64,000 nucleotides of DNA from CAZDET01 sp964504335 (GTDB lineage Bacteria > Bacteroidota > Bacteroidia > Chitinophagales > Saprospiraceae): contig CAZDET010000012.1 of the NCBI GenBank assembly GCA_964504335.1, positions 32,994-96,993 on the forward strand, written 5' to 3'. Position 1 is the first letter of the stretch. Each line of letters begins with the position of its first letter. The position numbers and the translations under genes were made by a program. Positions 17,596-28,939 of this stretch are shown here, in pieces. The notes under the pieces are model-generated. The model made no database searches. It was not told the origin of the DNA and saw nothing but the letters and a program-made list of their open reading frames with translations.

Positions 17596-18765
17596 TCACT
17601 TGTACCAAATCCCTTCCCAGCGTTTGCGGTGGGCGCGCCCGAGGGAGGGGCATTGGATGCGATTGCCATTGCCGAAGCCGTTTTGGCCGGCGCGGATGAG
17701 GCCGCAGAGGAGACCGTTGGATTGGATGCTGTACTTGGCGGTGAGTTCGAACGTGCCGCCGGTCATGGTGCGGAGGCCGCCGACGTTGATATCGTAGCTC
17801 AGACCGATATCGATGGCCTGGCGGCGATCGAGGTTCCAGCCGAAGCCGATGTAACCAGTAAGGGCATCGGTGTTTTGGAAACCGGCAATCGGATTTCGAT
17901 TGGTGTAAAACAGGCCAATGGAAGCCCCCTGGTAATAGCCCAGAAAGCCCATAGTGGACACGTCGAGCCCGCCTTGCCGTTCGTAGCGGACCTGCGGCAC
18001 GAACCGAAATACATCCAATTTAGAACCCAATCGGAAAAAGGGCGCATACATGCCGAAATGCGCTACAAACCGGGTAGGCAAATTGGTACCGATTCCCAGA
18101 AGGGATTCCGTAGGCCCGGAATTCAAATTAAAATTCAAGGCATTGTGCACCGCGAATCCTACTTCGAATTCCATGCTTTCTTTCCACTTGGTGGGTTTAT
18201 CCCAACGCAGCAGCGCGCCGAGATTGACCCCTCCGAAATTGACGGGACCGTTGCCCCCTTCGTTGAACTGACTCGGTAATACATTCCCATTTAGGTTGTC
18301 GAGCTGATCGCTAAACACCAATCGATCCCAGTCCACTTGTTTGGTGGTGTAAAAAGGGGAAAAAGCGAGTCGGATATTCACTGGCCGCTGGCGGGTACCA
18401 AAAGCCAGGACGCCGGCAATTGGAATGCTAGCTGTCGTAGTCTGTAGCATCCCCTCCCCTTCTACGTCGCGTAATAACTGGAGACCCACTGCCAGGGGGG
18501 CACAATTTTCCAGACTCTCTACCGATACGTAGGCGGTATTAAACCCGCCGGGGATTTCATTCCACTGCCGACGGTAGGCGGTGGAAACGACGATCCCGCC
18601 GTCTTGTCCGACGTAGGCGGGGTTGCTGTAGACTGGAGTGTTGAAGAATTGAGTGAGGATGGGGTCCTGCGCGGCGACCGAAACGGTCAGAAAAAGTAAA
18701 AGCGGCAAAACTCCCACCTCGACCGCGCATCGAGGGGGAACTGATAGCCAGGAGGCTTTCCACAT
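17596..18765 (-). CDS. PorP/SprF family type IX secretion outer-membrane protein (copy 3)
   Basis: About 389 residues; same family and tail as the copies at 236 and 6487 but more diverged (SNPAYVGQDGGIVVSTAYRRQW; tail IQCPSLGRAHRKRW, GIWYK). Signal peptide MWKASWLSVPPRCAVEVG...SVAAQ. I chose the ATG at 18765. The longer frame opens with TTG at 18810, which overlaps the -7 box of a good promoter (18808-18839), so it would lie upstream of the expected transcript start. First gene of a PorP - PKD pair; it probably assists export or anchoring of the PKD protein at 12675-17492. Confidence 0.88.
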   Translation of the reverse strand: MWKASWLSVPPRCAVEVGVLPLLLFLTVSVAAQDPILTQFFNTPVYSNPAYVGQDGGIVVSTAYRRQWNEIPGGFNTAYVSVESLENCAPLAVGLQLLRDVEGEGMLQTTTASIPIAGVLAFGTRQRPVNIRLAFSPFYTTKQVDWDRLVFSDQLDNLNGNVLPSQFNEGGNGPVNFGGVNLGALLRWDKPTKWKESMEFEVGFAVHNALNFNLNSGPTESLLGIGTNLPTRFVAHFGMYAPFFRLGSKLDVFRFVPQVRYERQGGLDVSTMGFLGYYQGASIGLFYTNRNPIAGFQNTDALTGYIGFGWNLDRRQAIDIGLSYDINVGGLRTMTGGTFELTAKYSIQSNGLLCGLIRAGQNGFGNGNRIQCPSLGRAHRKRWEGIWYK

Positions 18766-18807
18766 GAAGAAGCGCGTTACTAAGGTTTTGGAATTTCCTT
18801 TCGGCTT

Positions 18808-18839
18808 CAAATGTAAAAGTAACTCCTGGCACCACCAAA
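18808..18839 (-). promoter_or_regulatory. Bacteroidota-type promoter for PorP copy 3
   Basis: On the minus strand, TTTG (18836-18839), a 20-bp spacer, then TACATTTG (18808-18815), a perfect match to the TTTG-N19/20-TAnnTTTG consensus of Bacteroidota housekeeping sigma factor. The predicted transcript start is about 35-40 nt upstream of the ATG at 18765. Confidence 0.65.
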
Positions 18840-18846
18840 GGTCAAT

Positions 18847-18882
18847 TTGTTAAACATTAGATTTAACAACATATTTAACAAC
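18847..18882 (-). promoter_or_regulatory. TTAAC direct repeats just upstream of the PorP copy 3 promoter
   Basis: TTTAACAAC occurs at 18862-18870 and 18874-18882 (12-bp period), plus a TTGTTAAAC word at 18847-18855. They sit immediately upstream of the -33 box, a usual activator position. Similar words precede PorP copies 1 and 2. Confidence 0.45.
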
Positions 18883-19012
18883 TCTAACCTAATTTTTCCA
18901 ATTTTGACTCGATTCTATTTTGTGGATTGGCCATTTTAGTTTCAATTTGAATCGAATAAAAGGAATTGGATCGGGATGGGAAGCATCTCAATTTGGTTTA
19001 GTTGCCTAATCG

Positions 19013-19049
19013 AAAAAGCCCCTCCCCGCGAAGCGAGAAAGGGCTTTTA
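19013..19049 (-). terminator. Rho-independent terminator of dnaK
   Basis: AAAAGCCC (19014-19021) pairs with GGGCTTTT (19041-19048) around an inner CGCGAAGCG hairpin, with A/T tracts on both sides. It lies about 20 bp past the dnaK stop. Confidence 0.75.
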
Positions 19050-19069
19050 TATAAAGCTATAACGACAGC

Positions 19070-20998
<1,929 letters not shown>

Positions 20999-21271
20999 AC
21001 GGCGTGGGTTTGATATGTTTTTGCTGTCGTTATAGATAAAACTTCACCCTTCTTGATCAATGAGCATGCCAGGGGCTTCCCAGTTCGTTTCACATGCCCC
21101 GATGTCAGTATTTAACAAGGTGTACCCGCCATTTTGCCCGAAAGAAGGCTGCCAGGTTGACAGTTGATTGATGTTCTGGTGTTTTCTGGACTTTATTACA
21201 ATCAGACTGTTCATAAAGCGTGTATTGTTTATCAGAACATCATAGCATTACAGAACCAGAGTATCAGGAAC

Positions 21272-21631
21272 ATGCATTTAGACGAACTACGAGCCTACTG
21301 TCTCGCCAAACCAGGTAGCGCCGAGGATTTGCCCTTCGGAGACGACACCCTCGTATTCAAGGTGATGGGTAAATTATTCGCATTAACGGGTTTGGACGCA
21401 ATCGAGCTGAAAGTAAATCTCAAATGCGATCCGCAACGGGCCATCGAACTCCGGGAGCGCTATCCGGAAGTCCAACCCGGCTATCACATGAACAAAAAGC
21501 ACTGGAATACCGTCGATTTCACGGGCGACCTGGAGGAATCGCTTCTACTTGAATTGATCGATCACTCCTATGATCTCGTGGTGGCGAAGCTGCCCAAAGC
21601 CCGGCGCGAAGAATTGAACGCAATGAAATGA
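21272..21631 (+). CDS. MmcQ/YjbR family DNA-binding-like protein
   Basis: 119 residues. It matches the small MmcQ/YjbR family: MHLDELRAYCLAKPGSAEDL, then FKVMGKLFALTG, and near the end HMNKKHWNTVDFTGDL. The family has a double-wing DNA-binding-like fold, but cellular function is not established. The frame is open from 21164, but the ATG at 21272 begins exactly at the family N-terminus. Its stop overlaps the next start (ATGA), so it is translationally coupled to the FAD oxidoreductase. Confidence 0.8.
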   Translation: MHLDELRAYCLAKPGSAEDLPFGDDTLVFKVMGKLFALTGLDAIELKVNLKCDPQRAIELRERYPEVQPGYHMNKKHWNTVDFTGDLEESLLLELIDHSYDLVVAKLPKARREELNAMK

Positions 21632-22689
21632 ATGACACCCCCGCCGATTTTATGATTGTAGGCCAGGGACTGGCCGGCAGCCTGCTGGGCTATCTGCTCG
21701 AACGCGAGGGAAAGTCGGTGGTGTTGATTGACCACCCCGACCAAACGGCGGCCACCTCCGTAGCTGCCGGTATTATCAACCCTATAACGGGGAGGCGCTT
21801 TGTCAAAAGCTGGCGCATTGATGAGCTGTTGCCGGTGGCACGCCAGCTTTACCGGGAGCTAGAAGCGGAACTCGGTCTGTCGTTCTGGCACGAATACCCG
21901 CTCCTGCGCACGCTGTTCAACCGCGGCGACCAAAACGATTGGCTCGCACGTACCGGTGAGGCTGCCTACGCGCCCTACATGGCCGAAACAGCGGAGTTGG
22001 GGCCACTCATAGCCCATACCCAACCTGCATTTGCCTACGGCCAGGTGCGCCGGGCCGCTCAGGTAGACATTGGAAGCCTCCGACAGGCGCTACGCCGACG
22101 TTGGATCAATGCAGGAAAGCTTCATCTACTCCCATTTGATTACGATCGATTACAAATAGAGTCGGGATCAGTCGCGTACGAATCGCTGCACGCCCGGCGA
22201 TTGGTCTTTTGTGAAGGATGGCGGCTACGCTTCAACCCTTACTTCAACTATCTACCCTGGGGAGGCAACAAAGGAGAGGCCCTGATTGCCCGAATTCCGG
22301 ACGCGCACTTCGATCGCATCCTCAAACACCGAGTATTCATTGTACCGCTACACGAAGATCACTACTGGATTGGGGCCACTTCCGACAATAAATTCTCCGA
22401 CGATCAGCCCAGCCCGGAAAACCGTCAATTCCTGGCTAAGCGATTATCAGAACTACTGACAGCTTCCTTTGAAATCGTGGAGCATCGCGCGGCCGTACGA
22501 CCTACGGTAAAAGACCGGCGCCCTTTACTGGGGGCCCATCCCGATTTTTCCCAATTGTATATTTTCAACGGCCTCGGCACGAAGGGCGCTTCGCTAGCCC
22601 CATTTTTCGCGCACCAGCTTGCGGATTATCTGTTGGGTAGACGAACCGAACTGGACGAAAACGTGGCAATTTCGCGATTTAGCTACTAG
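21628..22689 (+). CDS. FAD-dependent oxidoreductase (DAO family)
   Basis: 353 residues. N-terminal dinucleotide-binding motif MIVGQGLAGSLLGYLLEREGKSVVLID, the D-amino-acid oxidase-like FAD signature AATSVAAGIINPITGRRFVKSW, and a C-terminal FAD segment IFNGLGTKGASLAPFFAHQLADYLL. Cytosolic flavoprotein oxidizing an amine or amino acid; the substrate cannot be read from sequence. Related proteins in Bacteroidota are annotated only as FAD-binding oxidoreductases. Start overlaps the stop of the upstream MmcQ/YjbR gene by 4 bp. Confidence 0.82.
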   Translation: MNDTPADFMIVGQGLAGSLLGYLLEREGKSVVLIDHPDQTAATSVAAGIINPITGRRFVKSWRIDELLPVARQLYRELEAELGLSFWHEYPLLRTLFNRGDQNDWLARTGEAAYAPYMAETAELGPLIAHTQPAFAYGQVRRAAQVDIGSLRQALRRRWINAGKLHLLPFDYDRLQIESGSVAYESLHARRLVFCEGWRLRFNPYFNYLPWGGNKGEALIARIPDAHFDRILKHRVFIVPLHEDHYWIGATSDNKFSDDQPSPENRQFLAKRLSELLTASFEIVEHRAAVRPTVKDRRPLLGAHPDFSQLYIFNGLGTKGASLAPFFAHQLADYLLGRRTELDENVAISRFSY

Positions 22690-22769
22690 TTTTGTGTATT
22701 ACTGAAGCAGGAAGCATCCATGAGGCAACCAGAAGCAGATCATCTATCGAACCCACAAATCATTCATTC

Positions 22770-25700
22770 ATGACGCCTTCTATAAAAGTCATTCTCCTCT
22801 TTTTCGTCACCTTGTCCTTCTGTGGAACCATTCAAGCCCAAACCATGCCCCAAGATTCCCTAGAGGCGCGTTGGGAGGCTATTGATAGCCTTGAGAAAAA
22901 CGGACAGTACCGATCGGCCCTCCGCCTGACGGAGCAGCTGATCGAACAATTATCCCCCGATGCGCAGCCAATTGTTTATTACCGGGCGCTTTCGACGGCG
23001 GCGGCGTTCCGCGCCGAATTAGAGGAGGAAGGGCAGCTCGTGGCTATTCGTTACCTCGATTCCGTCAATCAACAGGCTGCCGGCAGGGTCCGCGCACTCT
23101 TGTGTGCCGATCTGGCAGAGCGCTATTTCCGGTATTTTCGGAGTAATTCCTACCGGATCAACAACCGCACTCCCTCCGCAGCAGAGGAACCCGATGATCC
23201 GGTAAACTGGTCGGCCGAGCAATTTATCGCTACGGCCGATTCGCTGTACCTTACGGCACTGGAAGATCCCGATCTGCTCTTGATGTCTACGGAGGAGGCA
23301 AGCGAACTGATCGAACCGGGCCGGTATACCGAAGGTTTGCGACCTACCCTCTACGATCTGCTCGCCCACCGGGCGATTCGCTATTTCACGGAACGGCGCA
23401 ACTACACCCCATCGCCGATTGAGTCTTTTCGAATCGACGATTCGATTGTTTTTGCGGAGGCCGCGTCTTTTGTCGACCACGAATTCACAACGCCCGATCT
23501 ACAAGCCGCCGATTACCGGGCATTGGGTGTCCTTCAGGAGCTACTTCGGTTTCGGCTGCAAGCGGAGGAATCTCTTCCTCTGACTCTGGCAGATATCGAC
23601 CGACTGCGTTTTGCCTTCCGGCAGTACGAAGGGAGCGATGGCCGCGAACTGCTGGTGCAGGCTCTCGACCGGATTGCCGACAGCCAACTGGATTCAGCAG
23701 CGGCCTGGGCCTTACTCACGAAAATGGAATACCTCATCGAATGGGGCCAGGAGGTCGGCTACAATGATGTACAGTCGGCGTATCGAGATGCGTTCCGGCA
23801 AGCCATTGCTATCAACAATCGCATTCAGGGAATTGCGCGCGAAAGCGTACCAGCGCGGCAGGCCGCGGCACTGGCAGAGTGGATTCGCCGACCACAGTTG
23901 AACCTGCAAACTGAAACAGTATACCTGCCCGACGCTCCAGGCCTGGCAGCTATTGATTTCGCAAACATCTCTACCCTCTACACTCGAATCATATCTGCCG
24001 AATCGATTGAAGAGGAGCAATATGACGAGGAACTAATCAAGCAACTCTTGCGTACACCGACGGTCCAGGAAGGCCGGTATCCCCTGCCCACTACCGATGA
24101 TTATCGCTTACACAAAACGGAAATATCCTTTGCGGGCTTGCCTGTTGGAAAATACTTGTTACTGGTCTCGAATGATGCCGACTTCTCTTCCGAACAAGCC
24201 ATTATTGCCTACGCTTCCTTTACGGTTTCTCAACTGGGTTTGATCGTAAACGACCAATTGGATGAAGGCATTGAGGCCATTGTGGTAAATCGAAGTACGG
24301 GACAGCCTCTGGATAAAGTAGAGGTATCGATGTGGGCCAATGATGGTCGAGGCACCCTGCGGAAAATCGGCCAAACCCGCACTGCTGCCGACGGACGCGC
24401 TCAATTGCAGTCCAGTAGAGACCGCTGGGTGTACCTGCGACTGAAGTACGGAGAAGACGAATTGCGATCAGACCGCGTCTTTCAATCAAACAATTACCGG
24501 CCGGTGCCCTATCGCCCCAACCGGCAAGTGCAATTCTTCCTCGATCGCGGCATTTTCCGGCCCGGACAACGACTCTTTTTCAAAGGAATCGCCCTGGAGC
24601 GTTCAGACGATCAGCTTCCGATGATTCAGCCCAATGTGCCCATCACCGTATCCCTACGCGATGCCAACAATCAGCAGGTAGCTACCCAAGAATTGACGAC
24701 AAATGCCTACGGTTCCATTCACGGCTATTTCGATCTTCCCAAAGGGCGATTGCCCGGCCAATACCACCTGGAAACCGCAAATGCAGCGGGTTCTGTCTAT
24801 TTCCGGGTGGAAGAATACAAGCGGCCCCGCTTCGAAGTACTTCTGGACACCCTCTCGGGTACACCTAGCCTCGGGGCTGCCGTGGAGGTAGGCGGCAGCG
24901 CCAGTACTTATGCCGGGCCGGCCCTGCAGAATGCAGCGTACCGCTACACCGTCGTTCGACGTATTGCCTATCCGTATTGGTTTGGCTACCGTGCGGACCT
25001 GCCACCGGAACGCATCCTGGCCCGAGGTCAAGGTACGACCGATCAAGAAGGGGCATTTCGGTTTTCCTTTGTTGCCGATACCACTGGTAGTTCTTCCGAC
25101 CAAGGCTTGCCTCTCTATGTATTTGAGGTACAAGTAGACGTAACCGATCTCACCGGAGAAACCCAGGTGGCCACCAAACGGATTCGATTGAGCAGGGCAC
25201 CATATCTACAAAAACTATTGGTTCCCGCTACTAGCGATCGCTCGAATCCCCTACCCGTTGAGCTGCAACTTACGAATCTGGAGGGAAGTCCGCTCCCACT
25301 GGCTGGCACTCTTGCCCTGGAACGCCTGAAGGCACCCGCTCGCTTTTTCGTAAATCGCTACTGGGAGCGCCCTGATCTCTATCAGATGGGACGTAGTGAT
25401 TACCGGCGGTTGCATCCGCATTATGCCTACGGTGAAGAAGACCGTCCCGAACAATGGCCCGTCGAACAAACCATTTGGCAACGCGAACTAGGTGCCGGCA
25501 CAGCCGCAAATTTGGAAATAGCTCCGAATACGCTGGAAACAGGCCATTATCGCCTGGTGTGGACTATTGAAACCGAATCTGGCGAAACGATCACCAGCCA
25601 GCGTTTTATCGAGGCTATTGACGCGGCCGCCGGCAAAGCTCCCGCCAATCAGCTTCTAACGACGTTGGCACCGCAAGAGCCATTGCAACCCGGCGATCAA

Positions 25701-28700
25701 CTGGTCATTCCAGTGGTGGCTTCCGAAGAGGCCCTGCCGATGCTCGTGCAGCGCTTCCGACGAGGAGCCACTTCCGATCTCGAATGGGTCAACTTCCCGG
25801 AAACCGCGCAACTAACCGATTCCATTAGCTCCGAAGACCGCGGCGGCATCTTGTATTACCTGACGTATGTGCGTCACAATCGACTGTTTTCTGAACAAAT
25901 CCGGATAGAAGTCCCCTGGAGTAACAAACAGCTACAGGTACGCTACGAAACCTTCCGGGACCGGCTGCGTCCGGGCACCCCCGAGACCTGGCGGTTAAAA
26001 ATAAGTGGCCCCGCGGGAGAAGCCATAGCCGCCGAATTGGCAGCCGTACTCTACGACGCCAGCCTGGATCAGTTTGTCAATTATACCTGGAATTTCGATC
26101 CCTGGCCCACTTTTTTCGGAGGTAATCGGCCTCAGGGTGATGGCTTCGACCTGCGGTACGGCTCTCTGTACACCAACTTCAGGTTACAAAAAGAACGGCT
26201 GTTCATTGAATTTCCCAAGTTGCGTTATCCCAATCAGCTATATGCCCTGGGCCGGCAGAAGCTCTACCGCGGAATGACGCAGATGCAGGTGATGGATAGC
26301 ATGGCGCCCGCTGCCGGAGTGGTCGCTGAGGAAGCGGCCGCCCGTTCTGAAAGCCCGGAAGCTCCACCTCCGCCCGCCGGTGAACCCGAGCGGGATGAGG
26401 GCGCTCCGGCTCCCCAAATTCGCACCAATCTGGCCGAAACGGCCTTCTTCTTCCCCAATTTAATGACGGACAGCGCCGGGAATGTAGTGCTCGAATTCGA
26501 TACCCCGGAAGCCCTAACCCGCTGGAATTTCCGAATACTCGGCCACACCACCGACTTGCAAACGGTGGTAGACCAACGCGAGGTAGTAACTCAAAAGGAA
26601 CTGATGGTGCTTCCCAATCCACCGCGCTTCCTGCGCGAGCGCGATGTGCTGGAATTTACCGCCCGCGTCAGCAATCTCACCGATCAACCGCTGGCCGGAA
26701 CAGCCAAGCTGGAATTGCGCAATCCGGTGACCGATCAGGTGGTCAACGGGGCCTTTGGACTGCCTCCAGAGGATCTACCCTTCCAATTAGAGCCGCAGGG
26801 CTCCGCTCCGCTCACCTGGAAACTGACGGTACCCGGAGGAAGTGCCGGTCTGGTGGCTTATACGGTAAGCGTAAGCAGCGGTGCCTTTACCGATGGAGAG
26901 GCTGCAACCCTTCCCATCCTTTCCAATCAGGTGGAAGTCACGGAAACCTTGCCCATTTACATAGAAGGGAAATCGAAAAAAACGGTGAGCCTCAAAGCAC
27001 TGGCGGAAGGGTTTTCCGCCGGGCAGGTACCGCAACGAGTCACCCTTGAAACCACGGCCAACCCTTCCTGGCTCGTGGTTAAATCCCTACCCTACCTCAT
27101 GGAATATCCCTACCCCTGCACTGAGCAACTGCTCAACCGCCTGGTAGCGAACGCCATCGGTGGCCGCATCATCGATACCTATCCGGCGATCAAAGAGGTG
27201 TTTGAGCAGTGGCAGCAAGACCCGCAAGCATTGGAAAGCCCTCTGGCACTAAACGAGGAGCTGGCTTCTGCCTTGCTCGTTCAAACGCCTTGGGTGCTGG
27301 ACGCCCAATCGGAAGCTGCACAGCGGCGACGCATCGCTCAGTTGTTCGATCCGCAGCGCCTCCAGCAGGAGCGCCAGACCGCCCTCCAGCAACTGATGGA
27401 TCGACAGCGCAATGATGGTGCATTCTCCTGGTTCCCTGGCGGACCGGCCAGTCGATACATCAGCCAATACGTCGCCGAAAGCCTGCATCGGCTGGAGTCC
27501 TACGGGATGCAACTAGGTTTCGAAACTCCCGCCTATTTGCGGATGCAACGCCAATTGATCGAATACCTCGACCGCGCCGTAATACAGGAATACGAGAAGC
27601 TGCAACGGGCCATCGAAACCAAGGCCATCAAGGAAGATGCGCAGCATCTCAGCTCCTTAATGATTCATTATCTGTACATCCGCAGTCAGTACGAACCGCT
27701 TCCGACCGCTCAGCAGGACCTGGCCGAAGCCTTCCGGTTTTACCTGAACCAGGGAAAACAATACTGGACAAACCAAGGACTCTACGAGCAGGGGCTGCTG
27801 GCGCTGGCCTTCCACGCAAGTGGCGAGCAAGCGGTGGCTCAAATCATTCTGACCTCCCTGCGAGAACGAGCCTTGCACCACGAAACGCTCGGTATGCACT
27901 GGAAGTACAACGAGGGCTGGACCTGGAATCAACTACCTCTGGAAACCCATACACTGCTGTTTGAAGTCTTTCAGCAATTGGGCGGTACCGAAGCCGAGCT
28001 CAACGAATTGCGCCGCTGGCTACTCACCAATAAGGAAACCAATCGCTGGGAAACCACAAAAGCTACGGCCGCCGCCATATACGCTTTTCTGAGCGGAGAA
28101 GGTGGTGCCTGGATTGCAGAGGAACCCCGATTGAAAATCGATCTTCCAGAAGCGCCCAAGGAAGCTTTCGATGATCGGTTGGCGGCCGCACAAGCAGGGG
28201 CCGAAGCAGGAACCGGTTCGTTGACCGTCTCCTGGCAGGGCGATGAAATCATCCCTGAACTCGGCACCGTCGAATTGCAAAACAAGGGCACCCAACTGGC
28301 ATGGGGTGGCTTGTACTACCGCTATCTGGAAGATATTGACAACGTAACCGCCTCCGAACAAAACGCCTTGCAGCTCCAGCGAACCATCTACCGGGTGCAG
28401 TCGACCGATCGCGGGGAGCGACTCGAAGTACTCACCGGCCAATCCCCCCTCCGCCCCGGCGACCGCCTGCGCATCCGCCTGGAGGGGCGAGCCGATCGCG
28501 ATATGGAGTTCGTACACCTCAACGACCTGCGGGCCAGCGGGCTGGAACCCACCGAAACCCTGAGCGGCTACCAATATCAAAGCGGACTCGGCTATTACCG
28601 AACCAACACCGATCTCGCCACCAACTTCTTTTTCGACTATCTGCCCAAGGGGGCATTCGTCCTGGAATACGATTTATTTGTTGTTCATGAAGGTGCATTC

Positions 28701-28790
28701 AGCAGTGGATTTGCCACCTTACAGTCGATGTATGCCCCTAAATTCAGCGCCCGAACTGCCGGTCAGCGCCTGAACGTGGGAGCAAACTGA
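22770..28790 (+). CDS. Alpha-2-macroglobulin family protein with intact thioester motif
   Basis: About 2006 residues. Signal peptide MTPSIKVILLFFVTLSFCGTIQA then QTMPQ; no clear lipobox, so periplasmic or surface. A helical N-terminal region is followed by macroglobulin domains (RPNRQVQFFLDRGIFRPGQRLFF is the MG2-type motif near residue 590), an A2M domain (TAFFFPNLMTDSAGNVVLEFD), and the thioester domain with YPYPCTEQ. Cys1450 to Gln1453 forms the CxEQ motif that traps proteases or nucleophiles. C-terminal domains follow. Bacterial A2Ms are thought to protect the envelope against host or competitor proteases. The start at 22770 gives the signal peptide; the upstream in-frame ATG at 22692 does not. 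No penicillin-binding protein gene follows, unlike in many Proteobacteria. Confidence 0.9.
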   Translation: MTPSIKVILLFFVTLSFCGTIQAQTMPQDSLEARWEAIDSLEKNGQYRSALRLTEQLIEQLSPDAQPIVYYRALSTAAAFRAELEEEGQLVAIRYLDSVNQQAAGRVRALLCADLAERYFRYFRSNSYRINNRTPSAAEEPDDPVNWSAEQFIATADSLYLTALEDPDLLLMSTEEASELIEPGRYTEGLRPTLYDLLAHRAIRYFTERRNYTPSPIESFRIDDSIVFAEAASFVDHEFTTPDLQAADYRALGVLQELLRFRLQAEESLPLTLADIDRLRFAFRQYEGSDGRELLVQALDRIADSQLDSAAAWALLTKMEYLIEWGQEVGYNDVQSAYRDAFRQAIAINNRIQGIARESVPARQAAALAEWIRRPQLNLQTETVYLPDAPGLAAIDFANISTLYTRIISAESIEEEQYDEELIKQLLRTPTVQEGRYPLPTTDDYRLHKTEISFAGLPVGKYLLLVSNDADFSSEQAIIAYASFTVSQLGLIVNDQLDEGIEAIVVNRSTGQPLDKVEVSMWANDGRGTLRKIGQTRTAADGRAQLQSSRDRWVYLRLKYGEDELRSDRVFQSNNYRPVPYRPNRQVQFFLDRGIFRPGQRLFFKGIALERSDDQLPMIQPNVPITVSLRDANNQQVATQELTTNAYGSIHGYFDLPKGRLPGQYHLETANAAGSVYFRVEEYKRPRFEVLLDTLSGTPSLGAAVEVGGSASTYAGPALQNAAYRYTVVRRIAYPYWFGYRADLPPERILARGQGTTDQEGAFRFSFVADTTGSSSDQGLPLYVFEVQVDVTDLTGETQVATKRIRLSRAPYLQKLLVPATSDRSNPLPVELQLTNLEGSPLPLAGTLALERLKAPARFFVNRYWERPDLYQMGRSDYRRLHPHYAYGEEDRPEQWPVEQTIWQRELGAGTAANLEIAPNTLETGHYRLVWTIETESGETITSQRFIEAIDAAAGKAPANQLLTTLAPQEPLQPGDQLVIPVVASEEALPMLVQRFRRGATSDLEWVNFPETAQLTDSISSEDRGGILYYLTYVRHNRLFSEQIRIEVPWSNKQLQVRYETFRDRLRPGTPETWRLKISGPAGEAIAAELAAVLYDASLDQFVNYTWNFDPWPTFFGGNRPQGDGFDLRYGSLYTNFRLQKERLFIEFPKLRYPNQLYALGRQKLYRGMTQMQVMDSMAPAAGVVAEEAAARSESPEAPPPPAGEPERDEGAPAPQIRTNLAETAFFFPNLMTDSAGNVVLEFDTPEALTRWNFRILGHTTDLQTVVDQREVVTQKELMVLPNPPRFLRERDVLEFTARVSNLTDQPLAGTAKLELRNPVTDQVVNGAFGLPPEDLPFQLEPQGSAPLTWKLTVPGGSAGLVAYTVSVSSGAFTDGEAATLPILSNQVEVTETLPIYIEGKSKKTVSLKALAEGFSAGQVPQRVTLETTANPSWLVVKSLPYLMEYPYPCTEQLLNRLVANAIGGRIIDTYPAIKEVFEQWQQDPQALESPLALNEELASALLVQTPWVLDAQSEAAQRRRIAQLFDPQRLQQERQTALQQLMDRQRNDGAFSWFPGGPASRYISQYVAESLHRLESYGMQLGFETPAYLRMQRQLIEYLDRAVIQEYEKLQRAIETKAIKEDAQHLSSLMIHYLYIRSQYEPLPTAQQDLAEAFRFYLNQGKQYWTNQGLYEQGLLALAFHASGEQAVAQIILTSLRERALHHETLGMHWKYNEGWTWNQLPLETHTLLFEVFQQLGGTEAELNELRRWLLTNKETNRWETTKATAAAIYAFLSGEGGAWIAEEPRLKIDLPEAPKEAFDDRLAAAQAGAEAGTGSLTVSWQGDEIIPELGTVELQNKGTQLAWGGLYYRYLEDIDNVTASEQNALQLQRTIYRVQSTDRGERLEVLTGQSPLRPGDRLRIRLEGRADRDMEFVHLNDLRASGLEPTETLSGYQYQSGLGYYRTNTDLATNFFFDYLPKGAFVLEYDLFVVHEGAFSSGFATLQSMYAPKFSARTAGQRLNVGAN

Positions 28791-28864
28791 CGGAAAACTA
28801 CCGGCCCCGGTCGACGTACAAGCCATACTGATCGAAGGCTTGTGCACCGAAAATGGGGATTATG

Positions 28865-28872
28865 TATTTTTG
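28865..28872 (+). promoter_or_regulatory. Candidate -7 promoter box TATTTTTG
   Basis: Perfect TAnnTTTG match. A TTG at 28840-28842 lies 22 bp upstream, slightly longer than the usual spacing. It would start transcription just before the DUF697 gene. Confidence 0.4.
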
Positions 28873-28939
28873 AAAAAAGGGAATTATGCGTAAGCAATTT
28901 GGCCGCATGGCCAAGAAGGCCATCAAGAAACAGTTTACT

